A stretch of DNA of 64,000 bases from contig NZ_CAJHCR010000002.1 in assembly GCF_904848585.1 (NCBI RefSeq), forward strand, positions 186,001 to 250,000. Direction: 5' to 3'. A model generated the notes under the pieces. That model did no database searches, was not told the origin of the DNA, and worked only from the letters and a program-made list of their open reading frames with translations. Both the position numbers and the translations under genes were made by a program. Numbering within the stretch: the first letter of the stretch is position 1; every line of letters begins with the position of its first letter. Of the stretch, positions 25,181 through 34,357 are shown piece after piece. The DNA comes from Paraburkholderia kirstenboschensis (GTDB lineage Bacteria > Pseudomonadota > Gammaproteobacteria > Burkholderiales > Burkholderiaceae).

Positions 25181-25675
25181 TCACTGCTTCTTGTGGATCA
25201 CGCTCACGTCGCCGTTTCGCTCGAGAATGGCGGCGGCCACCTTGTCCATCGAACGTGAGCCGGTTTTCTGGCGCACGCTTTCGCACACGTCGTTGCGTGT
25301 CATCAGCGCGGCATTCATTTCCCGTTCGTTGAACGCACCGTTGCTGTAAATCTCACGCTCGACGCCGCCCACGAGTCGCTCGATCGCGGACGAGCGCATG
25401 CACGCCCATGCAAGGAGGCGGTGACACACCACGATCATCAGCGACGCCAGGACCGTCGCGACAAACGGCGATGCGCCCACAATCGCCCGGCCCAAAGTCG
25501 CGCCGAGCAGAATGACCACGACTGAATCGAATGGCGAGCGTTTGCCGAACGAACGCCGGCCTGAAATCCGGATCAGCACGAGCGTGACCAGAAACACCAC
25601 GAATGCGCGCATGCTCATCTGCAGCGGGTCGAGATCTCTGCCTTGCCCGAATAGCAGATAGATCGCGTCCATCAT
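25181..25675 (-). CDS. DUF421 (YetF-like) membrane protein
   Basis: A 164-residue inner-membrane protein of the DUF421/YetF family. The first ~95 residues hold about three transmembrane helices, including the family motif LVLIRISGRRSFGKRSPFDS followed by VVVILLGATLGRAIVG. The C-terminal ~70 residues are the soluble DUF421 part (NGAFNEREMNAALMTRNDVC, then a segment ending ERNGDVSVIHKK). The protein is shorter than B. subtilis YetF-type members but matches the compact proteobacterial form. AAGGAGG precedes the double ATG at 25675. Molecular function of the family is not established. It is convergent with the MFS gene, 23 bases apart. Confidence 0.9.
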   Translation of the reverse strand: MMDAIYLLFGQGRDLDPLQMSMRAFVVFLVTLVLIRISGRRSFGKRSPFDSVVVILLGATLGRAIVGASPFVATVLASLMIVVCHRLLAWACMRSSAIERLVGGVEREIYSNGAFNEREMNAALMTRNDVCESVRQKTGSRSMDKVAAAILERNGDVSVIHKKQ

Positions 25676-26069
25676 TTTTTGTCCTCCTTATAGCGGTCTC
25701 GCGCCGTTCGTTTTGTGAGGTCTTTTGGGAAACGGCTGTCGATGCCGCATAAGGGGGTTGAACGCAACTCCCCGGTCTTGCCTGCTGCGTCAAACGGGTC
25801 GATCAGGCGGTTGAATATAGCGGTCCGATAAGGCGAGGCGGCATCGGCAACTTCTCGGCGCATACCATCGTTGAGCAAAGCGCATGCCGTTCGGAGAGCC
25901 GCGCTTCCCTGCAGTGGCACGTCTCACATGAATGCGGGTCATCGCCTGGAGCCTCTGCCGTGTTGTTCGCAGATCTTCATTCTCCGAAGCTTTCGGATCG
26001 CCGACACTCCTCAGGTCCCGCGATTGCTTGCTCGACTCACGATTGAATCAACAACCCAAGGAGCTTCCA
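25676..26069. other. 394-base region without a convincing gene
   Basis: An 82-codon minus-strand frame (25672-25920) exists but lacks a recognisable product. The right end carries the AAGGAG ribosome site of the small secreted protein at 26070. No repeat or terminator is evident. Confidence 0.45.
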
Positions 26070-26306
26070 TTGAAACACGCATCTCTTGCCACGGCCCTCG
26101 TGGTCTCACTCGCTTTCATCCACAGCGCAGCGCATGCCGAAGGCTGCACCAAGGGCGCGGTTGTCGGCGGCGTCGGTGGACATGTTGCGGGCGGTCACGG
26201 CGTGGCCGGCGCAGCAGCAGGCTGTGCAATAGGCCATCATGAAGCGAAGAAAAAGGACAAGGCCGCAAGCGCCGCAGCTGCCGCAAGTCAGCCCGCTGGA
26301 AAATAG
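26070..26306 (+). CDS. Small secreted glycine-zipper protein
   Basis: A 78-residue exported protein. Residues 1-23 are a signal peptide (KHASLATALVVSLAFIHSAA, then HA). The mature part is a glycine-zipper-like stretch, AVVGGVGGHVAGGHGVAGAA, with a Cys on each side (GCTKG and GCAIGHHEAKKKDK), then an Ala-rich tail ending SQPAGK. Such glycine-zipper envelope proteins are common in Burkholderia and thought to associate with membranes. The start is TTG 26070: AAGGAG is seven bases upstream and no ATG or GTG fits. Function unknown. Confidence 0.8.
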   Translation: MKHASLATALVVSLAFIHSAAHAEGCTKGAVVGGVGGHVAGGHGVAGAAAGCAIGHHEAKKKDKAASAAAAASQPAGK

Positions 26307-26319
26307 CGCGTCGTGATGT

Positions 26320-26358
26320 AAAAAAGACCCGGTGCGATCCAGCGATCGCAACCGGGTC
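26320..26358 (-). terminator. Terminator of the ferredoxin-NADP reductase gene
   Basis: On the minus strand GACCCGGT (26358-26351) and ACCGGGTC (26333-26326) pair around an inner GCGATC/GATCGC helix, followed by TTTTTT. It lies 23 bases after the reductase stop and between two convergent genes. Confidence 0.88.
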
Positions 26359-26381
26359 CAGTCGTGAGCCTCTGTGCGGCC

Positions 26382-27503
26382 TCACCCCGCCGCGTTGACT
26401 TTCTCCGCGAGTTTTGCGTCGTAACTTGAATGGACATGCACGCGTTTCTTGTCCGGATACGCGTATGAATATGCCTTTCTCAGCGCGAGCGACGCCTCGT
26501 GAAAGCCCGAAAGAATCAGCTTCTGCTTGTTCGGATAATTGGCGATGTCGCCGACCGCAAAGATGCCTGGCCGCGAGCTTTCGTAGTTGGACGTGTCCAC
26601 GTCCACCCGGCCGCCGTGAATGCTCAAGCCCCACTGCCCGATCGGACCGAGATCGGCGACCAGTCCGTACAGCACGACGAGCTGTTCGGCTTGCAGTTCG
26701 GTTTCACCCTCGATATGTCGCAATGTGATGGATTTGAGGACATCGTCTTTCCCATCGCTTGCGACCGTGAGCCCCGAGATCGCGCCGACGACAAAATCCA
26801 TCTCCCCTGCCTGCACTGCGCGCCGCATCAACTCGACGCTGGAGTCGGCCGCGCTGAAGCCGTTACGCCGATGCACGAGCGTGACGCGCCGCGCGACCTT
26901 GCGCAACGCAAGCGCCCAGTCGAGCGCGGAATCACCGCCTCCTGCCACGACGACGGTCTTGTCGGCGAAATCGGCGAGACGCTGCACGCTGTAATGCACG
27001 TGGCGCGATTCGAGCGGCACGGCTTCCGCAAGCAGCAGCTTCTGCGGCACGAATGCGCCATTGCCGGCCGCAAGCAGAATTGCGGCGACGTCGAAGACGA
27101 GGCCGCGATCGGTCCGCACGGTCCAACGGCCGTCGCTGCGTTGTTCGACCGATTCGACACGCTGTTCGAGATGAATGGGAACATCGAACGGCTTGCATTG
27201 CGCGAGCAGCCGGTCCACCAGTTCGCGTGCGGTGCAAGACGGAATCGCAGGAATATCGTAGATCGGCTTGTCCGGATACAGCTCGGTGCATTGGCCGCCG
27301 ATCCTGCCGAGCGCATCGACTATCTGGCAGGACAGCCCGATCACCCCGGCTTCGAAAGCGGCAAAGAGACCAACGGGGCCCGCTCCGACGATTAGCACAT
27401 CGGAACGGATGGGTTCGGAGGCCGGCTGTGATATCGGCTCGGAAGCAGACTGTGAAGCTGGTTGTGAGCCCTTTTGCGAAACAGGCTCGGCGGCGAACGT
27501 CAT
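26382..27503 (-). CDS. Ferredoxin/flavodoxin-NADP+ reductase, thioredoxin-reductase-like (FNR2 type)
   Basis: A 373-residue FAD enzyme of the thioredoxin-reductase-like FNR group, moving electrons between NADPH and ferredoxin or flavodoxin. The FAD motif is VLIVGAGPVGLFAAFEAGVI (~residues 35-54), the NADPH motif VVVAGGGDSALDWALALRKV (~190-209), and the C-terminal FAD motif GIFAVGDIANYPNKQKLI. There is no CxxC redox pair, which separates it from thioredoxin reductase. The first ~33 residues are a Ser/Pro/Glu/Gln repeat (QPASQSASEPISQPASEP) not present in most homologues. The gene stands alone, with its own terminator, convergent with the glycine-zipper gene. Confidence 0.92.
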   Translation of the reverse strand: MTFAAEPVSQKGSQPASQSASEPISQPASEPIRSDVLIVGAGPVGLFAAFEAGVIGLSCQIVDALGRIGGQCTELYPDKPIYDIPAIPSCTARELVDRLLAQCKPFDVPIHLEQRVESVEQRSDGRWTVRTDRGLVFDVAAILLAAGNGAFVPQKLLLAEAVPLESRHVHYSVQRLADFADKTVVVAGGGDSALDWALALRKVARRVTLVHRRNGFSAADSSVELMRRAVQAGEMDFVVGAISGLTVASDGKDDVLKSITLRHIEGETELQAEQLVVLYGLVADLGPIGQWGLSIHGGRVDVDTSNYESSRPGIFAVGDIANYPNKQKLILSGFHEASLALRKAYSYAYPDKKRVHVHSSYDAKLAEKVNAAG

Positions 27504-27645
27504 TCAGTATCTCTTCGATGGGACCAGTAATTCACCATACCGAATCGCCGGAAGCGCGGCAACGATGCCATTACAGTGAGCAAGGACGCTCGACGCGCGG
27601 CCAACCGGTTTCCCATGGAGAAATGTGGTTACCTCAAAATCCCAG

Positions 27646-27659
27646 AAAATGGCCATTTT
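27646..27659. promoter_or_regulatory. Perfect 14-bp palindrome upstream of the AhpD-like gene
   Basis: AAAATGGCCATTTT is a complete palindrome 76 bases before the ATG at 27735 and just upstream of a plausible promoter (TTTTGT, 17-base spacer, TAGTAT). Its position suggests an operator for an unidentified repressor or activator. Confidence 0.45.
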
Positions 27660-27734
27660 GTAAAGCCAATGCCGGCACTAGTATTCACTCATCGCATCAC
27701 CTGATGCGTTCCACTAAACGCCAAGGAGTGAATC

Positions 27735-28172
27735 ATGCAACAACGTCTCGACTTCTACAAAGCCAGTCCCGCCGCGATCAAGGCCATGCTGGGTCTTGAA
27801 GAACGCATCGGCAAATCGTCTATCGAGAAGTCGCTCGCGGAACTGGTTCGCCTGCGTGCATCGCAGATCAACGGCTGTGCTTTCTGCGTCGACATGCACA
27901 CTGCCGACGCCCGCAAAGGCGGCGAAACGGACCGGCGCCTCGCCACCGTCGTCACATGGCGCGAAACGCCGTTCTTCACCGATCGCGAACGCGCCGCGCT
28001 GGAATGGACGGAAGCCCTCACGCTGATCTCGCACGACCACGCGCCCGACGCCGTGTGGGAAGCAGTGCGCCCGCATTTCGGCGACGAGGAACTGGTCGAC
28101 CTCACGCTGCTTATTTCGGCGATCAACGCGTGGAACCGCTTCGCCGTTTCGTTCCGCAAGATGCCTGCATGA
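27735..28172 (+). CDS. AhpD-like carboxymuconolactone-decarboxylase-family protein
   Basis: A 145-residue protein of the AhpD/CMD fold. The redox motif is LRASQINGCAFCVDMHTADA: CAFC (Cys-x-x-Cys) followed by a His three residues later, the pattern of alkylhydroperoxidase-type members. The C-terminal TLLISAINAWNRFAVSFRKM is typical of the family. It probably reduces peroxides using thiols, but many such proteins have unproven substrates. AAGGAG precedes ATG 27735, and a 14-bp palindrome lies in its promoter region. It is a single-gene unit, convergent with a chemoreceptor gene. Confidence 0.92.
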   Translation: MQQRLDFYKASPAAIKAMLGLEERIGKSSIEKSLAELVRLRASQINGCAFCVDMHTADARKGGETDRRLATVVTWRETPFFTDRERAALEWTEALTLISHDHAPDAVWEAVRPHFGDEELVDLTLLISAINAWNRFAVSFRKMPA

Positions 28173-28307
28173 GCGCTGGTTGCGCGAATGCATTGCACCG
28201 CGCTTCGCTTACCGACGCCGCTGAGTAAAGCAGCGCAACCGCAACGCAAGGCGTAATCAGGCGGCCGCGGCATCGAGCGGCTTGCAATGCGCTCGGTTCG
28301 CGCCGCA

Positions 28308-29858
28308 TCAAGCGAGCGCGACTTTGAAGGCCCCGGTCAGCTCGCTCAATTGCCGCGCCTGATCCGCAAGCGAGTTCGCCGTCGCGGCGCTTTCCTCAAC
28401 GAGCGCCGCGTTCTGCTGTGTCACTTCGTCCATTTGCGTGACGGCGAGGCTCACCTGCTTGATGCCTTCGCTCTGCTCTTTGGAAGCCGCCGCGATTTCT
28501 CCGACGATGCGCGCCACGCGCTGGATCGCCGCTTCTATTTCCCGCATGGTGCTGCCTGCCCGGTCGACAAGCCCCGCGCCGCTCTCCACGCGCGAGTTCG
28601 ACTCGGCGATCAGCGAGCCGATCTCCTTCGCGGCGGCCGCCGAACGTTGCGCGAGACTGCGCACCTCGCCGGCCACGACAGCGAAGCCGCGTCCTTCTTC
28701 GCCGGCACGCGCCGCTTCGACCGCCGCGTTCAATGCCAGAATATTCGTCTGGAACGCAATGCCTTCGATCGCGGCAATGATGCCGGTCATCTTCGCGGCC
28801 CCCGCATGAATCGCGTGCATCGTCTCCACCATGCCGCCCACTGAATCGCGCCCTTGGGCGGCCATTTCCGACGCGCTGGTGGCCAGCTCGCTCGCATGAT
28901 GCGCATGCTCGGCATTGAGCTGCACGGTCGAGGTCAGTTCTTCCATCGCCGCGGCGGTCTGTTCCAGCGACGCCGCCTGCTCCTCCGTGCGCTGCGACAG
29001 ATCGAGATTGCCCGCCGCGATCTGCTGTGTCGACGACGCGATCGACTGCGATCCGGCACGCACGCTCGTCACCGTCGCGCGAAGCTTGTCCTGCATCGAC
29101 GCCACTCCGCGCAGCAACGTCGCCATTTCGTCGTTCGAACGAATCGCCACGCGCGTCGTCAGCTCGCCTGCGGCAATCGCGTCGAACTGGCGCAGCGCGG
29201 CGTGCAGCGGGCCCATGATCGCGCGGCGCAACGTGCGCCAACTGAAGAACGCGACGGTGAGACCGATCAGCACGCTGCCGATGCTCGCACTCAACAAACC
29301 ATGAAAGAGCACGGCCGAGCGCTCGTTGGCGTCGGCGGCCTGCTGGTTCAGATAGGCCTCCAATGCGCCCTGGCTCGCGTTCATCGCGGTGTACAAAGCG
29401 ATTAGCCGGTTTGCGCGGGTCTCGTCCATCCAGCTCGCGTCGCCGGTGCGGATTGCGTCGATCAGCTGGTCGATGCCGTCGCGCCGCACGGCGGTACGCT
29501 TTGCGTCGAGGTCGTCGGTGAGGCGTTGCAGTTCGGGCGTTTTCGGCAGATCGCGGAAGCTGCGCCACCAGGTATCCGACTCGCCGAGCAGCATGCGCGC
29601 GCGTTCGAGTTGCGCGTTCAGTTGCGGCGAGTGCGGGTTGCTCATCGCCCAGTCGAGCCCAAAGCGCGCCCGCGACATGGCCGTGCCCGACTTCCCGAGC
29701 GCCACCACCGACGCGAAATGTACGTCGTACGCCTCGCGCTGTGCCTGGTTGCTTTCGGCCATGCCGAAAATGCCAAGCGCGCCGATGACAACGAGCAGCG
29801 CGCCGAGAAACGCAATCGTGATCGCGATGCGTAGGTTGATGGTGAGGTTTCTGGTCAT
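28308..29858 (-). CDS. Methyl-accepting chemotaxis protein (without tethering pentapeptide)
   Basis: A 516-residue transmembrane chemoreceptor. TM1 is at ~9-31 ([20 protein letters not shown]), a periplasmic four-helix-bundle sensor (~32-190), TM2 (~191-212), HAMP (~213-265, beginning [20 protein letters not shown]) and the signalling domain with the highly conserved hairpin tip [20 protein letters not shown] followed by [14 protein letters not shown]. The C-terminus ends [10 protein letters not shown], with no NWETF-type pentapeptide, so it depends on other receptors for efficient adaptation if it follows the E. coli rule. The ligand is unknown. It is the shorter of two receptors in the window. 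Confidence 0.95.
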   Translation of the reverse strand: MTRNLTINLRIAITIAFLGALLVVIGALGIFGMAESNQAQREAYDVHFASVVALGKSGTAMSRARFGLDWAMSNPHSPQLNAQLERARMLLGESDTWWRSFRDLPKTPELQRLTDDLDAKRTAVRRDGIDQLIDAIRTGDASWMDETRANRLIALYTAMNASQGALEAYLNQQAADANERSAVLFHGLLSASIGSVLIGLTVAFFSWRTLRRAIMGPLHAALRQFDAIAAGELTTRVAIRSNDEMATLLRGVASMQDKLRATVTSVRAGSQSIASSTQQIAAGNLDLSQRTEEQAASLEQTAAAMEELTSTVQLNAEHAHHASELATSASEMAAQGRDSVGGMVETMHAIHAGAAKMTGIIAAIEGIAFQTNILALNAAVEAARAGEEGRGFAVVAGEVRSLAQRSAAAAKEIGSLIAESNSRVESGAGLVDRAGSTMREIEAAIQRVARIVGEIAAASKEQSEGIKQVSLAVTQMDEVTQQNAALVEESAATANSLADQARQLSELTGAFKVALA

Positions 29859-30135
29859 GACGGTCTGTCTCTTCCCCGGTAGTCGTTATTCTTCCTTGAG
29901 CGGCGCTTGTTCCTTATATGAAACAATGTACCGTATATGGAATTATAACGATCCGGGTTCGCGTCAAAAAACAAAAATCGACGCTGGTGGTGTCGGCGCG
30001 ACACTGCGCGGCTTGCGCGCCGTGCCGCTCGGAACAGTCGGCGGACTTCCCGCGCGCTCGCGATGCCCATATCATTGAAGCGTTTGCTGACAAAACCTCA
30101 GCCAAGGGCGCCGCGCGCCCACCATCCGCCATCAC

Positions 30136-31527
30136 ATGACCAGGGATACGTCGCATACCGCGCTACTGTGGATCGTCGCCGCCGGTTTCTTCATGCAGTC
30201 GCTCGACACCACGATCGTCAATACGGCGCTGCCGTCGATCGCACGCAGCCTGCACGTCGCGCCGCTTGCGATGCAGCCGATCGTGGTCGCCTACACGTTG
30301 ACGATGGCGATGCTTACGCCCGCATCCGGCTGGCTTGCAGACCGCTTCGGCACGCGGCGCGTCTATTTCGCCGCGATCCTGATCTTCGTGATCGGCTCGA
30401 TCTGTTGCGCGAGCGCGCATACCCTCGGCCAACTCGTGATCGCGCGCGTGCTGCAAGGCGTAGGGGGCTCGATGCTGCTACCGATCGGACGCCTCGCCGT
30501 GCTGCGCAGCGTCTCCGGCGAGCAATACGTGTCTACGCTCGCGTTCATTTCGGTCGCGGGACAACTCGGGCCGATCGCCGGGCCGACGCTCGGCGGCTGG
30601 CTCGTCGAGGCGATCACATGGCACTGGATCTTTCTGATCAACGTGCCGATCGGCGCTGTGGGTCTTTATTCGGTGCAGCGCTTTCTTCCGTCGCACGGTG
30701 AGAGGCAGGCGCCACCGTTCGATTTCATCGGCTGCGGGTTGCTGTCGCTGTGCATGATCGCGTTTTCGCTGGCCGTCGACGCGCCCGCGCCGACCCATCA
30801 GGCAGCGTGGTCGGCGGCATTGTTCGCTCTCGCGGTAGTGAGCGCGCTCGCCTATATCCCGCACGCAAAACGGCGGCGCAACCCGCTCTTCAAACTCTCG
30901 CTCTTCGGCGAGCCGAACTTCAGCGTGGGTCTGATCGGCAACCTCGTATGCCGTATCGGCTCGAGCGCCGTGCCGTTCCTCGTGCCGCTGCTGTTGCAAC
31001 TCGAACTGGGTTATACGCCGCTGCATTCAGGCCTGATGATGCTGCCCGCAGCGCTCGCGGGCACGATCGTGAAACGCTGGATTGCGTCGCTCGTGCGACG
31101 CTACGGCTACGACCTGTTTCTGCTGGTCAATACGCTGATCGTGGGTTCGTCGATCGTTGCCTTCGCTTTGATTTCGCGCGGCACGCCGCTCATCGTAGAG
31201 ATCGTGATTCTGGCGGTGTTCGGCGCCGCCAACTCGATGCAGTTCGCGGCGATGAACAGCGTCACGCTCAAGGGCCTCTCGCATGAAGACGCGGGTAGCG
31301 GCAACAGTCTGTTTTCGATGGTGCAGATGTTGGCGATCGGCCTTGGCGTGTCCATCGGCGGCGGGCTCGTGAAGCTCTTTTCCGCGCAATGGGGCTCGGC
31401 CGCGCTCGGCTTCCGTCTGAGCTTCGTGTGTGTCGGCGCGATCACGCTGATGTCTGCATGGGTGTTCCGTCATCTCGACACCGCGCCCCGCGTGCGCGCG
31501 CCGGCCAGCCAGGGTGCCAGACGTTGA
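30136..31527 (+). CDS. MFS exporter, DHA2 type (MdtD/EmrB-like)
   Basis: A 463-residue major-facilitator transporter with ~14 predicted helices. Motif D1-like FMQSLDTTIVNTALPSIARS, motif A GWLADRFGTRRVYFA, RVLQGVGGSMLLPIGRLAVL and TWHWIFLINVPIG are typical of DHA2 proteins such as MdtD. It parallels the transporter at 23760 in length and in every conserved motif. Drug or metabolite export is expected but the substrate is unknown. The start lies directly at ATG 30136 without a strong ribosome site. A LysR regulator follows 172 bases later on the same strand and might control it, though LysR targets are usually divergent. Confidence 0.9.
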   Translation: MTRDTSHTALLWIVAAGFFMQSLDTTIVNTALPSIARSLHVAPLAMQPIVVAYTLTMAMLTPASGWLADRFGTRRVYFAAILIFVIGSICCASAHTLGQLVIARVLQGVGGSMLLPIGRLAVLRSVSGEQYVSTLAFISVAGQLGPIAGPTLGGWLVEAITWHWIFLINVPIGAVGLYSVQRFLPSHGERQAPPFDFIGCGLLSLCMIAFSLAVDAPAPTHQAAWSAALFALAVVSALAYIPHAKRRRNPLFKLSLFGEPNFSVGLIGNLVCRIGSSAVPFLVPLLLQLELGYTPLHSGLMMLPAALAGTIVKRWIASLVRRYGYDLFLLVNTLIVGSSIVAFALISRGTPLIVEIVILAVFGAANSMQFAAMNSVTLKGLSHEDAGSGNSLFSMVQMLAIGLGVSIGGGLVKLFSAQWGSAALGFRLSFVCVGAITLMSAWVFRHLDTAPRVRAPASQGARR

Positions 31528-31698
31528 AGCGAGCGCCGCTGTCCGGTCCTTGTGTTGCCTGTTGTCGCTTGGTTGTTGCCCGGTTGTCGCTTGTTGATGC
31601 GACGCGCATTACCGGATTCCGCTCTGTTCCTGCTCGGATCCCAGCACGGCGTTTCGCGTTAGCATGGACGCCGTTCACGAATAACAAAGGACTATCAG

Positions 31699-32619
31699 AT
31701 GCCATTTGACGAGCGCATGCTGAATGGCATGGGCGTGCTGACAGCTATCGTCGATTGCGGAAGTTTCGCGGCAGCAGGCGTGGCGCTCGACATGTCGCAA
31801 TCGGGTGTCAGCCGTTCCGTCGCGCGGCTCGAGGCGCGCCTCGGTATCCGGCTGTTCGATCGCACCACACGCTCGGTTACGCTCACCGACGAAGGCCGGC
31901 GCTTCTACGAACAGATCGTGCCGCTGCTAAGCGGTCTCGAAGAAGCGGCAGCGTCGGCCGAGCAAGGTGCGACAGCGGTGCGCGGACGCCTGCGCGTGAA
32001 CATGGACCCGTTCTTTTCGCGGCTCGTGCTTGGACCCAGACTCGGCGGTTTCGTCGACAAACACCCGGATCTGCAACTCGAACTGATTACGCGCGACCAG
32101 TTGGGCGATATGGTCGGCGACGGTTTCGACGTCGCGATCCGCTTCGGCGAGCCGCCGGTGTCGTCGCTGATCGCGCGCAAGGTGCTCGACACGCGCATTC
32201 TGACAGTGGCGGCGCCTTCGTATCTGAAGAAACACGGACATCCGGCCAATCCCGGGGAACTCGAGAGCGGCGCGCATGCGTGCATCAAGTTTCGCGATCC
32301 GCTCACCGGTTATCCGTTCACGTGGGAGTTTCATCGCGGCCGCAGGAAAATGGTCGTCGCGCCGCAAGGCAGGCTGACCGTGAACGACGTCGGCACTCTG
32401 CACAGCGTCTGCACCGCAGGCCAGGGCGTCGCGCAGATTCTCTCGCTCGGCGCGGAGTCGCTTCTTACGAGCGGCAAGCTCGTCGAGCTTTTTCCCGAGT
32501 GGGGCGACGAGCTTTATCCGCTGTATGCGCTGTATCCGTCGCGGCACCATCCGCCAGCCAAGGTGCGGGCATTTCTCGACTTCATCGTTTCGCTGACGGG
32601 TGCCGGTCCGGCCGAGTGA
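31699..32619 (+). CDS. LysR-family transcriptional regulator
   Basis: A 306-residue LysR-type regulator of normal length. The N-terminal winged helix-turn-helix spans ~1-65 (VDCGSFAAAGVALDMSQSGV, SRSVARLEARLGIRLFDRTT). The remainder is the two-lobed effector domain (GRLRVNMDPFFSRLVLGPRL, then GDGFDVAIRFGEPPVSSLIA), in the style of the CrgA/DmlR subgroup. The closing segment YALYPSRHHPPAKVRAFLDF is also characteristic. Its effector and targets cannot be inferred; neighbours are the MFS exporter upstream and a small hydrophilic protein downstream. Confidence 0.93.
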   Translation: MPFDERMLNGMGVLTAIVDCGSFAAAGVALDMSQSGVSRSVARLEARLGIRLFDRTTRSVTLTDEGRRFYEQIVPLLSGLEEAAASAEQGATAVRGRLRVNMDPFFSRLVLGPRLGGFVDKHPDLQLELITRDQLGDMVGDGFDVAIRFGEPPVSSLIARKVLDTRILTVAAPSYLKKHGHPANPGELESGAHACIKFRDPLTGYPFTWEFHRGRRKMVVAPQGRLTVNDVGTLHSVCTAGQGVAQILSLGAESLLTSGKLVELFPEWGDELYPLYALYPSRHHPPAKVRAFLDFIVSLTGAGPAE

Positions 32620-32675
32620 AGGCGCGCAGGCCCGCCCTTTGCTCCACATGGTGAGTCTTCAACCAGGAGAAAGCC

Positions 32676-32855
32676 ATGGCCGACACCAAGCAGCAAACCG
32701 GCGAGAAGCCGGACGACATCGCCCATCCGCAGCCGGCAGTGCACAGCGACAACGAAAAAAGCAAGCTGCCGGAGCGCGGCGACGAAGGACGCGATCAGTC
32801 CCCGGCCGATCGCCCCGGCCAGAAGCCGGGCGAAGGCGAACCGTCAGTGGGTTGA
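32676..32855 (+). CDS. Small disordered hydrophilic protein (59 residues)
   Basis: A 59-residue, strongly charged, Pro/Gly/Asp/Glu/Lys-rich protein with almost no hydrophobic residues: MADTKQQTGEKPDDIAHPQP at the start and RDQSPADRPGQKPGEGEPSV near the end. It should be intrinsically disordered. An AGGAG site is well placed before ATG 32676. Short proteins of this composition are frequent in Burkholderia and are sometimes stress-induced, but no function is known. It lies 56 bases downstream of the LysR gene and may share its transcript. A weak hairpin with TTTTT further on (32879-32917) may end it. Confidence 0.72.
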   Translation: MADTKQQTGEKPDDIAHPQPAVHSDNEKSKLPERGDEGRDQSPADRPGQKPGEGEPSVG

Positions 32856-33067
32856 AATTAAGCGCGGGTCTACAAGCGGCTTTGCTGCTTTTGCGCGGCA
32901 AAGCTGCATAAATTTTTCCCTTCCAGCGCCTTTCATACGCCAGACATTTTTTCCGTTTTTTTACCGAATATTTTTTCGGCGTGATGAACTATTTTTCTGC
33001 TTGCAGCGACGTATGCTACCAGGCAGACCGGCTGCCGCCCCTTTAACAGATAACAAAGGCGACGCCC

Positions 33068-34213
33068 ATGTCCATTCCCTCGCCCTCCTCCCAGTCCGCC
33101 AAAGTGTCGATCTGCCTGCCGACGTGCAACCGGCCGGAACTGCTCGTCGAATGCATCGACTCGTGTCTTGCGCAGACCTACGGCAATGTGGAAATCGTGA
33201 TCGGCGACGACTCGAGCGATGCGCGCACCGAGCAACTCATCGCATCGCGTTACAGGAACGAGCGGCGCATCCGCTATACGAGGAACGAGCCGCCGCTCGG
33301 CCAGGCGCGCAATGTCGCGAGCCTCTTCCAGCGCGCGCGCGGCGACAGGATTCTGCTGATTCACGACGACGACCTGCTCGCCACCGACGGCGTCGAGAAA
33401 CTGGCCTCGCTCTGGGACCTGCACCCACGGCTCGATGCGGCGTTCGGCGCGCAGTATGAGGCCGACCATTCGGGCGCGATCGACGTCGAGGCGAGCGCGC
33501 GGCTCAACGCGGCGTTCCGGCGTACAAAGGACGCCGAAGGTTTGCAGCCGCTGCCCGGCAGGACCGGCCTCATTCAGATGTTCCCGAACAACGGCTGGAT
33601 GGCCGACGCGCGGCTCGTCAAACGCATCGGCTATAAGGAGCAGTACGGCGTGTGCTGCGATTTCGTATTCGGCACCGAACTTTGCCTCGCGGCGCGCGAG
33701 GTGTTTTATCTGCACGATTACGTGTCGGTGTATCGCAAGACCGCGACTTCCATTTCGCAGAGCACGCGCGGCACGTCCGCGGCGGCCACGCTCAGTGCGT
33801 ACGCGTTCGTCAAGATGCTGAAACTGCCGCCGCAGCTGGAGCCCTCACGCAAGCTCGCGCTGCGGCGGCTTGCGCCCATCGTGGTGTCGGTGCATGCGAG
33901 AAATCGTCAGGCGCGGCTCGGCTTCAAGATCGCGCTGGCTCACCTGTTTGCGTACCACTATGGCTTGAGCGCGCGGCTTTACTACCATTTGCTGATGCTC
34001 TCGCGAGCCGCGATGAGCGCGCGCGAACGGGCCGTGGCGATGGCCGCCGCTGCGGCGCCCATGGCACCTATGGCACCTATGGCACCTATGGCACCTATGG
34101 CACCTTTGACACCTTTGACACCTGTCGCGCCGGCCGCCTTGAGCGGTGAAGCCGGCGCGATGGTGAACGATTTCGTCGCCGAACTGGCCGCCGATACGAC
34201 CGAGCCGGGCTGA
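33068..34213 (+). CDS. Family 2 glycosyltransferase with a repeat-containing C-terminal tail
   Basis: A 381-residue GT-A fold glycosyltransferase, likely acting in surface polysaccharide or lipid glycosylation. The nucleotide-sugar region is VSICLPTCNRPELLVECIDS (~12-31) and EIVIGDDSSDARTEQLI, and the metal-binding acidic motif is LLIHDDDLL (~95-103). A third region, NNGWMADARLVKRIGYKEQY, is compatible with the acceptor side. The last ~55 residues are unrelated to the catalytic domain: an Ala run and a tandem MAPMAPMAPMAP then LTPLTPVAP tail encoded by 9-bp repeats, then an acidic end. AAGG lies upstream of ATG 33068. No sugar-synthesis genes are adjacent, so the pathway is unknown. Confidence 0.86.
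   Translation: MSIPSPSSQSAKVSICLPTCNRPELLVECIDSCLAQTYGNVEIVIGDDSSDARTEQLIASRYRNERRIRYTRNEPPLGQARNVASLFQRARGDRILLIHDDDLLATDGVEKLASLWDLHPRLDAAFGAQYEADHSGAIDVEASARLNAAFRRTKDAEGLQPLPGRTGLIQMFPNNGWMADARLVKRIGYKEQYGVCCDFVFGTELCLAAREVFYLHDYVSVYRKTATSISQSTRGTSAAATLSAYAFVKMLKLPPQLEPSRKLALRRLAPIVVSVHARNRQARLGFKIALAHLFAYHYGLSARLYYHLLMLSRAAMSARERAVAMAAAAAPMAPMAPMAPMAPMAPLTPLTPVAPAALSGEAGAMVNDFVAELAADTTEPG
34061..34123 (+). repeat. 9-bp tandem repeat in the glycosyltransferase tail
   Basis: Five perfect ATGGCACCT units (34061-34105) and two TTGACACCT variants (34106-34123), encoding Met-Ala-Pro and Leu-Thr-Pro triplets. Unit length is a multiple of three, so copy-number change alters length without a frameshift. 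Confidence 0.95.
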
Positions 34214-34253
34214 TCGTCCAAGTCTCGCCCGCATGCGCGGTCAGCGCTTTTTC

Positions 34254-34276
34254 TGCTAAGCATCCTCTGCTTAGCA
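34254..34276. repeat. Inverted repeat between glycosyltransferase and small gene
   Basis: TGCTAAGCA (34254-34262) and TGCTTAGCA (34268-34276) pair perfectly over 9 bp around a five-base loop. No T-run follows on either strand. It could be an operator for the gene at 34358 or a weak terminator for the gene ending at 34213. Confidence 0.55.
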
Positions 34277-34357
34277 AACGCGTATTTGTTGCTTGGACTC
34301 CCGCGCGCCGCTGATTACGATGAGCCGGACACGTCATCAGCTTCGAGGTGATTCGCC

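Noticed and set aside
25672..25920. 82-codon minus-strand ORF upstream of the DUF421 gene
   Set aside because: Overlaps the DUF421 ribosome site, lacks a start signal of its own and resembles no protein I know.
32879..32917. Terminator after the small disordered-protein gene
   Set aside because: The stem is only 7 bp with a 12-base loop and the T-run is 8 bases away; too weak to list as a feature.
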